The position numbers and the translations under genes were made by a program. The notes below the pieces were generated by a model, which did no database searches, had not been told where the DNA came from, and saw only the letters and a program-made list of their open reading frames with translations. This document shows, piece after piece, positions 1 to 11,477 of a stretch of 64,000 nucleotides of DNA. Within the stretch, counting starts at the first letter, position 1. Each line of letters starts with the position of its first letter. Source of the DNA: Xiphydria camelus (taxonomy: Eukaryota > Arthropoda > Insecta > Hymenoptera > Xiphydriidae); the NCBI GenBank assembly GCA_963678675.1, contig OY783196.1, positions 1,738,501-1,802,500 of the forward strand. Reading direction: 5' to 3'.

Positions 1-1983
1 GATGTTTAAAAACGCACCACTCTACGCGAGCAGGATTTTTTGTTCAACCAACGATATCCTCCTGTTCGCTGATCGATCACTGCCCAATGCTCGATACGCC
101 GAGTCTACATCAGACTTAATTCTTTAAAAAATTTCGTGATTTCGTTGAACGAACAGTGAAGTAAAATTTTTAAGGAGCGCTACCAAAAACTATGAAGTAC
201 ATTTCCAGGATTGTTTAAGGACAAAACAAAATTCAAGTATTTCTCAGAGATTTCAAGCACCGCTATATATTCTGCGAGTTCATTGCGCGCGTGCGGGAAT
301 CGAGGAACTCGGTGGAATATCATCGCACGTGTGTACGTCCGTCGAAGGACGCGTTCGGATGTGGAAAACCTTCGCACGTGATCTTCGAGAGATTCTCGGA
401 GCAAAACAAACAACCGAATCGCACTACCTGCCAACTTGGCGAGAAAAAGATCGCCGTCGCGCATTCTAAATCGCGATCGATCGAAAACCGACGTACAGGC
501 ACCTCGAACGACTCATCGCGGCGCCATTCGCGAGTGCAAGTCTCGCGGAGCAACCCCCGAGCCCTTAATTCGATCGAGGAGAGAGGAACGAGGGGAGACC
601 TCCCCCCCCCCCCTGCAACCGTGTAAAAGACTCGCGCGAATGTCTTCCGGGCTACCAAATTATTTCGATTAAAGAAATTCGCCGCGCGGAACGCGAACGT
701 CGCTCCGCGACAATCCCTCCCCCCCCCCTCCTTCTCGGCGGGGCACTGGGAATTCGTTCGGGAACCGCGCCTCGCCTCCCACCGGCGCGTCCCGACCAAT
801 CTCACTTCGGTTCTCAATTTATTTAGGTATTTGAAACTTAAGGAAACGTCGATACCCGCGCCACGCCGTGCGCGCCGGCGTATCAATAGACACACGGGTT
901 GTGGGCGCGAAAGCCGTACGCGAAATAATAAATGACTTTTCCCTTTATTCTCGATTAACGGGCGCGCCAGCAGAAGCAGCGCGCGGCTCGCGCCGGTGAG
1001 GAATGGTTCGCGCGCGGCGGATGCGAATTGGTTCGGATTCTCGGCTGTTGTTTATTTTCTTTCTTCCCCTTCCTTTCGCGCCGATCGGAGGAGGTTCGCC
1101 GCGAGGAGAAGCGCGAGGCGAAGTCGACGTTGCGGAAGTTCGCGACGGATTGTAAATGGATCGCGAGAGATGCAGAGACGGATGGAGGAGAGAGCAGACG
1201 GGATGAAAAAAGGGAGAAGAGCGACGAGGCCGGTAGAATTCTCGCTTCGACGCGACGGACGTGTTTCCTCGTATCCCTCCTCGCGTCGCGTGATTCAGCT
1301 CGCAAAGGTAACGTTAGGATATCGCCTCGCAAAAACGCGAGGGAAAATATAGAGAACTCGTCGATTCGCCCCTCCCCCCCATAAATCCCTCGGGGATTAC
1401 GCGAGCGACCGCGTACCTCTATATCGATTCGACGTCCTTCGTGCGGTCGCGCGCGCGTTACCCGCCAGAAGCACGCCGCTGAATTATTGGTAGCTCGGCG
1501 TGAAAACGGCGCGACGGCCCACTTCCGGCCCGGGGCTTGTTTACGCGAGGCGAGGAAAGCCCCGAGAAGGTGGTATCGAGGGTGGTGTCGCGGGAGATTT
1601 TACGATTCGTCAACATTGTTTCAAACCGTACAGGAAATGCAATGGCGAACTAAATGTACCGGCGAAAAAAAAAGAAGAAATCAACAACCCTGTACAATAC
1701 GCAGCATCTTATGGAGAGCGACTATAGGCTCCCGTAGTAGCGAAAGGGTTAATTATGGTAGAAGATGGTCATATTACAGACAATTGCTAAATTGTATTTC
1801 ACACGAGTCAGGAATGTCTGAAATGCAAATATTCTCATTTCATTAATTCGCACAAGGGTGTGCGCTTCGCAACAAACTGATTCTAGCGTCTCGGAATCGT
1901 CCAAGGTGGCACATCTGGGGTATGTATACGGTCAGCGCCAAGGAATTCTTTGGAAAGTTTGCGTCTAGCGATATAAATACGTC

Positions 1984-2017
<34 letters not shown>

Positions 2018-3489
2018 AGCATCTGATCTCGAAAGAAGCCGACGACGAAAAGACGGTAGAGTCGTCGAGTCCGTCGGCCGCGGAGACCTCGTACCTACGT
2101 TCGCTCGCAGCCTGCCTGTACCAACGACGGATCGGTTCGCGAGATAACGCGGCGCCCAAATCTCTCCGATGCACGTTCAACTCGTGATACAGGCACATAC
2201 ATATGTATGTGCATACATGTACTCCGCGGCATCGACGGGCAAACTGGTGCCTGTCGTTGCCAAAGGAGCCACGCTCGAAACACGTGTTTGGTCCGCTCGT
2301 TCAGCGAATCCGGTTATTTTCGATTTGGCAGAGTCGCGCCGCGCGTCGGCTGCAGCCTCCTTTGCGTGCGGCACGCCGTAAGGAGGAACTCGCGAACAAT
2401 GTTGCTCGCGTTGCGGCTGAAACCACACTGAGAAAACAAAAAGTGGCAGTGACAATTATTTCGGATTCATCTGCTCCAGTTTTTGTTTAGCAGTGCCCGT
2501 TTTATAGAGTTTTCGCAGCAATTACTTTATTCCGACAACCAGGAATAGCTACAACTATATGAAAATTGCTGCTAATTACTAAATTGGAAGCGGTTGATTC
2601 CAAAATAGTTGTCAATCGCATTTACGAGTATTTCTTTCGATGCAGATGTCATGTACTGATACAGAATTTTCGTTAAAATAATATTCCGTGCATTTTCGAT
2701 TGATGAGTCATTCGCCACACGACGAGGACGAATAGAAGCGGGGGTCAACGGTTTCCGATATCGGGGCAAAAAACCGCGAATATCATCGTACCGAAGTCTG
2801 ACAATCGAACGACGGATTTCGTGCTCCCCTCTGGCAATTCGCGAACGGGAGCGCGTGCGGTTTCAAATCCGCTGAAGGCTGACGACGAGTGCGACTAAAT
2901 TCACTCGCGGTGCGCGTTCTCTTCGCGCGCGGATGGAAGCGACGACGCAGCGAGAGCGTTGACGGCCTCGCTGGCAAAGTCCTCGCTCACTCTCTTTATC
3001 TCCTCCCCGTGGGACTGAAAGACCCGCTGGACAAAATTCTTCCGAAGCGGATTCGACGGTACGAACGAATGCTGTAAATTGGAGAAAATGCGTTCGACGG
3101 ACCATACGACGAGGATGAGAAGAAAAGCACGCGAGGGAAGCGGTAGCTTCGAGGATCGATCCTCCAGTGGCTCGCTTCGCGCGGGAGAAAGAGCAGCGAC
3201 GAGGCGGATTTACCTGACGCACCGGAAGTCTACGAGGTGGGAGACCGGCAAGCTCGCGACGTCTAATTAGACGAGGACGCGCGAAAGTGCACCACTCGCG
3301 TTTCTCCGAGTCGTTTAACCGTCAGCCGTCGTCGTCGTTATCCGGCTCTCGAGGAGCCGCGGTTAGCCCTTGCAGTCGCCGCGATAATTAGTCGGCACCT
3401 CCTCCTCCACCTCCTCTTCCGTCAATAAGTCGCGCCGCGCATTGACTCGGTGACGCTTTCCCAAGAGTTCGAAAAACGAACGTCTGAGG
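1..3489. other. Gene-poor CpG-rich DNA
   Basis: I see no supported gene here. Reading frames are short, overlap on several frames at once and show no recognisable domain, as expected from CpG-rich non-coding DNA with few stop codons. The only clear local structures are C runs near 601-612 and 719-730 and a GA microsatellite at 1986-2014. If the MYLIP-like exon at 43438-43524 is correct, this segment may lie in that gene's first intron. Confidence 0.5.
1986..2014. repeat. (GA)n microsatellite
   Basis: An uninterrupted GA dinucleotide run of about 29 bases. Similar runs of GA, CT, CG or single bases are scattered through the window. Confidence 0.95.
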
Positions 3490-3700
3490 CAGACGGAAAA
3501 GTTTTCTATGGTTTGTGCACAGCTCATATATGGGTTATATGTGATTTCTGTATGAACCATATATTACGATGACTATATATGAATTATTTGAACCTTTCTT
3601 AAATAAATCTCTTTTCATAAATCATATATAATCCATGTAAAACCAAATCCATGTATGAACTACATATAATCCATAGGTACATACGTAACTTTTTCGCCTG
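3490..3700. mobile_element. MITE family F, copy 1
   Basis: An AT-rich imperfect palindrome. The left end reads CAGACGGAAAAGTTTTC and the right end is its approximate reverse complement, finishing in CTTTTTCGCCTG. The interior is full of ATATAATCCAT-type words in both orientations. A second copy lies at 24246-24475 with the same ends. There is no coding capacity, so it would be non-autonomous. The superfamily is not clear from the ends. Confidence 0.7.
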
Positions 3701-3841
3701 GAATATTACGAGTGTATCACCGCGAGGGAAACCCTTCGTTTTCTTTTAGGGCGCTTGCGTGATCGCTCGCTCCTTCCCTTTTCTGTTATTTCTCTGTTAG
3801 TCGGCAACGCTTCGTCGCGTACACAGTATATATATATGTAG

Positions 3842-4045
3842 TACACTGAGGAAAAAATTTACTTGATCGAAATAAACGCGCATTTGGACAGTCCCAAGAG
3901 CATATTTATTCGATTGAAATGAATATCGGTTGGGCGCAAATATTAGATTATTGAATTAATTCGATGTTATTTGAACGAAATCGATATTCATTTAAATCGA
4001 ATAAATACGCTCTTGGGACTATCCAAAGGCGCGTTTGCTCATTGA
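3842..4045. mobile_element. MITE family A, copy 1 (TA...CACTGAG ends)
   Basis: A near-perfect palindromic element. It begins TACACTGAG followed by an A-rich run. Both arms carry TCCCAAGAGC and ATTTATTCGATT words in inverted orientation around a central AATTAATTCGA region. The right end is eroded (CTCATTGATA instead of CTCAGTGTA). It is non-coding. The terminal TA and the CACTGAG ends suggest a Tc1/mariner-like non-autonomous element, which is inference. Confidence 0.8.
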
Positions 4046-4842
4046 TATACGGAGCTCGTAAATAATTATGATAAAATTGACGGGGGAAAGACAGCCGCGT
4101 CGTGCTAGATATACACGGGCTGTACGATCGCTGGGAATTAAATTAATCATTGATTGCGAACGATATTAATTATCCGCAATGCGAGCTCACGGCGGACTGC
4201 CTCGACACATTCGATCGTTGATAACGAAATACAGAACTCTGACGCCGAATGCGCGGTATACGGACGGTTGCATTTTGATCATGAAAACGATCAATTACAG
4301 AAATTTGTTCGACTCGTGTTTATCAGCCACAACCGCTCTCGCGCATTATTGGAAATTTGGAAACGCCTGTCGTACCGCCACGCGCGCTCGCAGCCCAAGG
4401 AGAGCGTCACCTATACATGCGCGTAGATAGGTATGTATGTGGATACTCTGTTATAGAGACGAGAGACGGAATAAGCGGCGGAAATTGGAAAAAAACAAAA
4501 ATCGGCGCGTGTCGACGCAACGCCGTAAATCCTGCGACGCGTCCGTGACTTGCGAGCGATTTCAATATTATCGAGTTCGATCGTTGATCGAACGAGGCGT
4601 GATTTATACGTGTAGATACTAATTGCTTTCAACGCCATCCGCGATCGCGAATCGCACGACGCGGACCGCGCGGTTGCGCGATTATAATTGCCGCGGTCTC
4701 GCGCGCGGAGGCAATTGCGGCCGTTGCGAGTCACGGATAAGGGAAGTGTCAAGTTCAAGTTGAACGTGTTGGAGCGATCGACGCCGAGCCTCTTTCGTCT
4801 ACGGGAGATTGTCGTCTTTCGCGAGCTGCTCGCGAGGGTATA

Positions 4843-5500
4843 GCGACCTGTAGATGGATAAATCTCGAGATATTTTACCGAAAATTAGAATCTCTCGGGA
4901 ATTTCATTGTCGATGCATTTATGAACGGTGAATCCGAAAAAGTTACAGATTTATTGAAGGTATTTCAAAGGAAGACCGAGATATCATCGATTTTATGGGG
5001 GGAAATAATTTTTGTCAACATCAGATCGCTCTGACATCTCATAATTCCTTTAAGAAATGGACCGAATAATCGTGATTTTCGTTATCAGCGTGAAAAAAAT
5101 ACACCACTTAGAGTGCTCGAGAATTCGAGTCCAGAGATTTCGATTTTAGGCAAAACCTTTAAGGGGTTAAATCAAAATTTTTTCAGTTTCTCGCAAAAAT
5201 CAAGATCTCTTGAATCAAACTTTCGACTACCCCGTCTTATGTATTTTTTTTTCACGCCGATTCCAAAAATCACAGACATATCGAGGAAATCTCAAAGGAA
5301 GACCGAGATATCAATGATTCTTTGTGAAAAAAAAATTTTTTCTCTTGTAAACATGAAATCATCGATATCTTATTTTTTCTTTGCGAAATCGGCTTAATAA
5401 CCGTGCTCTCCGTAATCGGCGCAAAATAATGTGCAAGATAGGATGATCGAGAATTCAATTCCAGAGATTTCGATTTTCGGCAAAATATAAAAGAAGCAAT
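4843..5500. repeat. Dispersed repeat family L, two or three degenerate units
   Basis: The words CTCAAAGGAAGACCGAGATA, CAGAGATTTCGATTTT and GCGCAAAATAA recur within this stretch as degenerate tandem units. They recur again at 22510-22880 and 29163-29420, so this is an interspersed repeat. No reading frame is conserved between copies. Confidence 0.65.
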
Positions 5501-5940
5501 CGATCACAGCAACATTTTCTAGATCCCTAATTACGGCTCACATGTCTTTAGATCTACGATTAGATCGCGTCGCGGAGAGGTATTTCTCTATTTGCAGTGT
5601 CGTCGACGTAAAACAGGAAGTCTTATCTGCCTGTCCTGCAGCAGCGAAGTAAAAGTTCGCATACATAAACAACGGGGAGACGGTCGGCAAACGACCGTTC
5701 TATGGCGAGCCATAAAGCGCGGTCGACGTAGGGAGGAGGTTCGCGAGTGATAAACCTCGTCTATTGTCATGTACATTTCGTGCGCCTTTACGGCGGTTTA
5801 ATTAAATTTATTCGGACGTATCGTAGCGCCACAATGCGCGTTGTATAACGCTCGATCGGTGGTTCTCGTCGCGTGCGAAATTAACTCAATGTCTCCCCGA
5901 CGTCTCCTTCGTCTGTAAACTTCATATCTCGTAATCAGAG

Positions 5941-6168
5941 TACACTGAGACAAAAATATACTCGATCGAAATAAACGTGCCTTTGGATAGTCCCAAGAGC
6001 GTATTTATTCGATTTAAATGAATATCGATCAGATTCAAATAACATCGAATTAATTCAATAATCTAATATTTGCGTCCAACCGATATTCATTTCAATCGAA
6101 TAAATATGCTCTTGGGACTGTCCAAAGGCACGTTTATTTCGATCAAGTAAGTTTTTTTTCTCAGTGTA
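5941..6168. mobile_element. MITE family A, copy 2, intact ends
   Basis: It starts TACACTGAGACAAAAAT and ends TTTTTCTCAGTGTA, with arms that are inverted copies of each other through most of the 228 bp. The interior matches copy 1 at 3842-4045, but in the opposite orientation. Both ends terminate in TA. It has no coding capacity. Confidence 0.88.
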
Positions 6169-7750
6169 TGTAGATACCTACTCGAGCTTAAATGAATTCT
6201 TTTTAGATCGTCAGCTGCGAACCTTTGAAAAATTACGATTCGCGATCCGCGGAAAACGCCCCATCAGATGGGAAGAGCGAAGCACGCCGGTACAAAAGCT
6301 GGGAATTTCTCCTAATTGCATTGTCGCGTAGTTTCGACGCAGAAGATGAATTCAATTTATACGCGACGCTCGGGTATATCGCGTTACCCGGAGACAGTAA
6401 ACAAAACAGACACCAAAGAGGAAGCCAAGGAGAATCGAAACGGCGAAACCGAAGCCGTACGTGTATCTAATACCGAAAGGACGAACATTAGCCGTCTCGT
6501 ATACACGAAAGAACCTCTTTCATCGCCGACCAGTCTTCCGGCCTTGGCGACCCGCTCGCTCGGAGGTAACTTTAATATCCTTGACAAATTCGCGTGGAGC
6601 AGGTGGCAGGTGTGTGTACGAAGCGCAACGCCTTGAAGAAAATTAGATTGCTCGAGGGAGAGATGACGGGATACCGCCCGGTATGGTGATACGGTAACGT
6701 GAGCGCTTTGAAGTATACAAAAAAATAAAAAAAAACGAGACGGAAATACGAGAGCACCACGACGACGACGAAGATGCGCTCTGCAGCTCGCCCAGTGGAC
6801 ACGACGGAATCTTCGATTCTTTCAAGTTTGCTCTATACTTTGCGGGAAATTATTCTCGTGTACACTCAGTGTATTATCATCACCTCGTATATGCGTATCC
6901 GGGCGCATATAGCGGCGCGAATGCTCGCAAGGAGAAGGCGGAAGAGGGGAAGAAAAAAAGGCGAGAGAAAACAGCACGTTCGCGCTTCGGAAGATATCCC
7001 CCCGGTTAGCTTGATGCGCGTTTAATGCACGTCGAGAGAATGCACATTTCTTACGTCGTTAACGCGAGAGCCCGCCTTATCTGCTGGCCGCTGCGGGAGA
7101 ACGTTCTCGCCGGTTTCGCTCCTCGTTTTTTATTTTTTCCCGCGAACGAGCGACGAACGGGGAACCGAACGAGTGAACAGAAGCGCTAAGGTTGATATAA
7201 TTGGCCGCCGTGTCGATGCGTATATTTGATTGAAACAGATTGTTGTGGCCCGTCGCGTCGGTCGACGTATCCGTCGCAACATTATCAGCCACGGAGAAAT
7301 GTATTACGGTGTCGCGAACGGAACTACATATTACGAGTAGGTATACGCTACGACGATAATGAACGGATTCGCGATAATGGATCGTTTACCGGGGGAATAA
7401 TAAAATAGGGATAAATCGCGCACACGCCGATATCATCGGCGCACGGTCACGTGTCATTATCGCACGCCGTTACGCCAACGGAAGGACTCGTTTTGCGCAC
7501 GCCGCGGGAGAGAATCTCGCGGCGCACGCGTGCAGATACGTAAAAGTGCACCTAATCGCCGCGGTGGACTTTGAATAACACGGTGGGAAGGTGCATTAAT
7601 GACGGTCGTTGAGGCGCTATCATTAAGCGTCGTAAATCTCGTGCTTCGATTATTTTCTTCTCCCCGTTTTCTCCCTCCGTCGCATCGTACAGATTTCGTC
7701 GTTTCGAGAACTGATCGAATATTTATTTCAGATGGCCGTAGAAAATGAAT
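6169..7750. other. No gene recognised
   Basis: CpG-rich sequence with short shadow frames only. I see no repeat with defined ends and no domain. Confidence 0.45.
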
Positions 7751-7752
7751 TA

Positions 7753-8435
7753 TAGAATTCCTGGCTATTCCCCGATTTTTCCCCGACCATTTCAGATAAA
7801 ATTTCGTAAATATTCCTCGATATTTTTCTTTGACTGTGTCAGGAGTTTCGCATAATCCAATTTACACAGCAAAGCTATAAATAATTGCAATATAAGAACA
7901 CGAGGTTGTGAAAATGTTTTATCCGTTAGGAAAATAACGCTGATATGGCAGAGGTCTTTTCATGTTAGTCAATGGGACACACGTGCGCTACTCTACAGGA
8001 GATATCTGGAGCAGCAGCGCAAACTCTACTATTGTGAAAAATGTATCAACGCACGTGGAAAAAGTATTAGTTGAATCTACTAAGAATTACTTGCGAGATC
8101 GCGCGAGTAATTATTTATTTCCTCTAATTTGATCTTTCTCCGTATTAATCTGATACATATTTCTTCCTTGCAATCACATACTATTCCATACAATCGCAAA
8201 GAAACGATATTGAATTGATGCGTTCAAAGGAGTTGCATTGATATAAATCGATAATTACTTGCGAATATCCCCGCGACTCGGCAAGTAATCTTTACCATAT
8301 CCAACTAATTCTTTTTCTCTGTGCGGTGAAATTTTCAGAAACAGACTACTTTATTTATCATTTCCAATAATAATTCAAAATTCCCCGACGTATCCCTGAA
8401 AAAATTTCCCGGTTTTCCAGGTCTGTGTAGCCACC
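7753..8435. repeat. Dispersed repeat family D, copy 1, with a nested MITE
   Basis: The left part carries ATTCCCCGATTTTTCCCC and GACCATTTCAG. The right part carries AATTCCCCGACG, TTTCCCGGTTTTCCAGG and then TGTGTAGCCACCCC. Similar C-rich and T-rich words in inverted arrangement bound copies at about 15327-15925 and 32682-33155. A palindromic family C element (8052-8326) sits inside, so family D inserted first here. It is non-coding. Confidence 0.6.
8052..8326. mobile_element. MITE family C, nested copy
   Basis: The ends are approximately CACGTGGAAAAAG and CTTTTTCTCTGTGC. Just inside each end lie TTAGTTG(A)AT and AATTACTTGCGAG words in inverted orientation, and the centre contains GCAATCACATACTATTCC. 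It matches the element at 11227-11477. Non-coding and palindromic. Confidence 0.65.
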
Positions 8436-8440
8436 CCCTA

Positions 8441-10299
8441 TCGAATCGATACGCCGATCGAGACGAGACCCGATTTGCTAACCTCTTCGGGTCCGATTTT
8501 AAGCGCTTATCGCGGGTTATCCGCGTGCGGACTTCGCCCCGCGAGATTGCACGTAGGTAGGTATTATTCGTACCGCGCTGCGTTATCAGCGGATGCTCGA
8601 AGTAAAGGGATTAGAGCGCCGCGCCCGCCCCTCCGGGTAACGCGTTTTATCGATAATCGCCGCGCGGAATTTAAGCCCGTTTCGCGCGAACGCCAACGGT
8701 ATTTCCATTATGTAATTAGAATAGCGACAGGCGCGCGGATGCACTCTCACTCGCGAACGATGATATTCCCCGGCGCGTATTTCACATGGCGAATGGCATC
8801 GTCGTAGCTTTGCGCATTTCTCATTGTATCGTTTCCAGCGAGCTCGCTGCGCGGTGCAACATTGTACCGATGCAAGGTTACTTCGTACACAATGTACGAC
8901 GTATTTATGTCTGGCCGCGCGTGTCAAGCGAGTGGATTATCATTATCGCTTTTCTACGCGATGCTTTTATTTCGTTTCAATGATCCACCTGTCGCCGGAC
9001 GTAGCGATATTGCGAAGCTGTGTCACGGCTCGTTATGCAATGAGTGGCTTCTCGGGGCGGGCAGAGCGAAGCGTATTGCAAATGAAATCGCGTAACGCGC
9101 GCTCGCGTTGAAATCGTATCTAAGCTACGGACGTAAATATGAGCGATGTTGCAAAGGAACGAAAAATGACGACGTACATTGTAGGTTACAATATACATAA
9201 TGTATCTCTCAAAGGGAATTATTACAGCTCGGCGCGCGAGGTCATTTTGCCGACGCTTCCGTCGAACGTCTCTCGCCGGAAAACTTTCGATAGCGATCGA
9301 CTCGCCGTTGATGCACTCGTCGCAACGGCGGCGGCTTCGTTGCATTCGGAGAGCTGGCTCGCCTTTACTTCGCGCGCGGAGCGAGACGAACGAGATTGCA
9401 GTCGGGCCCCGGCGACCCAATTAACAACCGGAGGAGGCAATAACTGCAATTATCGAAGTGCGGCGATGAGAGATCGCTATTTTCGTTCGACCGTTTTTAT
9501 CGGGTCGAACCGATTATTTCCCCGCGAGTCGCCGACTCTTCGTTCGCTCCGTGTTCCCGTCGTGCGTCGTCGTCGAAGCGACGCCGCCTTTCGTTCGAGA
9601 GGAAACGGAGATCTCAGAGGGACGCGATCGGCGTTTCGTTCGTTGCAATTTCAATGAACTACTTCAGATACGGACCGACACCCGGCGATCATTTTGTTGT
9701 GACCAAAAGTATATTTATCCAATTTACGATATGATAAAAATACACGTATCTATTTTCGTCGACCGCAGAGTCGAGCGACGTCGAACAACTTCGAGATAAC
9801 ACTCCTTATCGTCAGCTCGATAAATACGTGACTACATCGGAGCTTATAAATGTATTTGATTTCGTCCGCCAGCAAAACACGAGGTGGAAAATCTCCGTTC
9901 TTTTTTCTCGGCGAGGCAAGCGGTTACCGTCGACTTTTCTGCAAGCGCATGGCGTCGAGTTATTCGCATTTCTATCGATACCTCGCATTTAATTGTGACG
10001 GATTCGAGGATCGTTCTTCTCATCTATACTTTCTACCGGTACGGTATACCTACAATATACGAGTACGTATATAGCTGTCGGAGAGCGTTTCGCTGCTTTA
10101 TATTTTCTGGCTATTCGCGACGACTATGAATTCGTATGCCACAGCGAAACCGAGGGTAGATGAGATGGACGAACTTATCGGATCGACGTTATCGAAATAT
10201 CGAAACTCGATCGCCACGACGTTCACACGAATCATGATAATTGATCGCTTCAAAGTGTACGTTTATTTTGTCGCGTGAGTTTATGAGAATCGTTCGTGA
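8441..10299. other. No gene recognised
   Basis: A 172-codon frame beginning at 9139 has an ATG, but its second half is arginine- and serine-rich low-complexity residue use typical of CpG-rich non-coding DNA. It shows no domain or splice context that I recognise. No repeat ends are seen. Confidence 0.4.
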
Positions 10300-10560
10300 A
10301 AAAAATGGATAAATTTACATCACAGGTAATGCGATTCAAATTATGTAATCGCTGTACATACTTACTGCAGCAACGTATTTACGAAAAATTTGCGATACGT
10401 TGAATAGATATTTGGCACTTTATCTGCATTAGCTCGAAACCATTTAATCACATAAGTATATGTTTGCTCGGCGACGACTCACGCAGAGCGTGCAACCTTG
10501 ATGCATCCTGATAAGCCAATGCTGCTTAAAGTTGTCGTACAATTTACGTACATCCTACAC
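10300..10560. repeat. Dispersed repeat family O, copy 1
   Basis: It shares a series of words in the same order with 36950-37240: TTACGAAAAATT, TATTTGGCACT, GATGCATC, then GATAAGCCAATG (GATGAGCTAATG in the other copy), and a terminal GTACAT. No coding frame is preserved. The element type is unknown. Confidence 0.6.
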
Positions 10561-11226
10561 TTGTCTGTCTGGCGTCCCGCGAATCCTCGACGCGCGACCG
10601 CCGCGCGTACGAATTGCGCGTTGAACGAATCCTCCTTATTTTCATCGCGCCGATAAGACTCTCCACGCGGTGATAGGTATTCACAGCATGTGCGTTGCGC
10701 GGACCGGTTCCTCCCTCATTTGCGCGCGTATCAGCGTCGCGGCCTCGTCGCTCGCTCGCGGATAAATAACACCTACGCATACCTGCATTTACACGTGTGT
10801 ATATTATCCCTCGCGATATTCCTACAAGTACATATGTGTACGCGGTAGATAAAAGTCCAACGAGGCACGGCTCTGCGAGTCGGCAGATGCAGTCGCGAGT
10901 CGTTTAAACGGTGCCGAGAAGTGTTGAACTGTCAAATAATTATTCGTAGATAACCGGGAGAGCAACGGTGCGTGCTAACGTGTAGCGCACAGCGGTTACT
11001 GCGAGTATCGACGACGGGCGAAGGTGAGAGTCACCCGCTCGGGCTTTAATCATTTGTTATTGTTATCGTGCAAACAACTGCGACGCGTCGAGTCAGACCT
11101 GTCCTCGCGCACGTGTGTATGTGTACTATTTCGGAGCGGCAACACATGCAAAGAGAAACCGCGTGTATGATAAAACCTCGCGACTTACGCGCAATTAATC
11201 GTGAAACAAAACCGTACTGACGCGTG

Positions 11227-11477
11227 TACACAGACCGAGAAAAAAGAATCAGTCGGATATGCTGAAAATTACTCGCGGTGTCGCAAGTCATTATTTATTT
11301 AGATCGATTGAATATTTCTTCCGTGCAATTATACACTATTTCACATGATTGCAAGGGAGAGATATCCGATTGATGTACATACTTAATACAAAATTTTACT
11401 GATATAAATTGACAATAATTATCTGCGAGCTCGCGAGTAATTTTCAGTAGATCCAATCAATTCCTTTTCCCCGTGTA
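11227..11477. mobile_element. MITE family C, copy 2
   Basis: Begins near ACACAGACCGAGAAAAAAG and ends TTCCTTTTCCCCGTGTA. GAAAATTACTCGCG and CGCGAGTAATTTTC are in inverted orientation just inside, and the centre is again GCAATTATACACTATTTCAC. It is the same family as 8052-8326. Its ends resemble CACTGAGAAAAA loosely. Confidence 0.65.
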
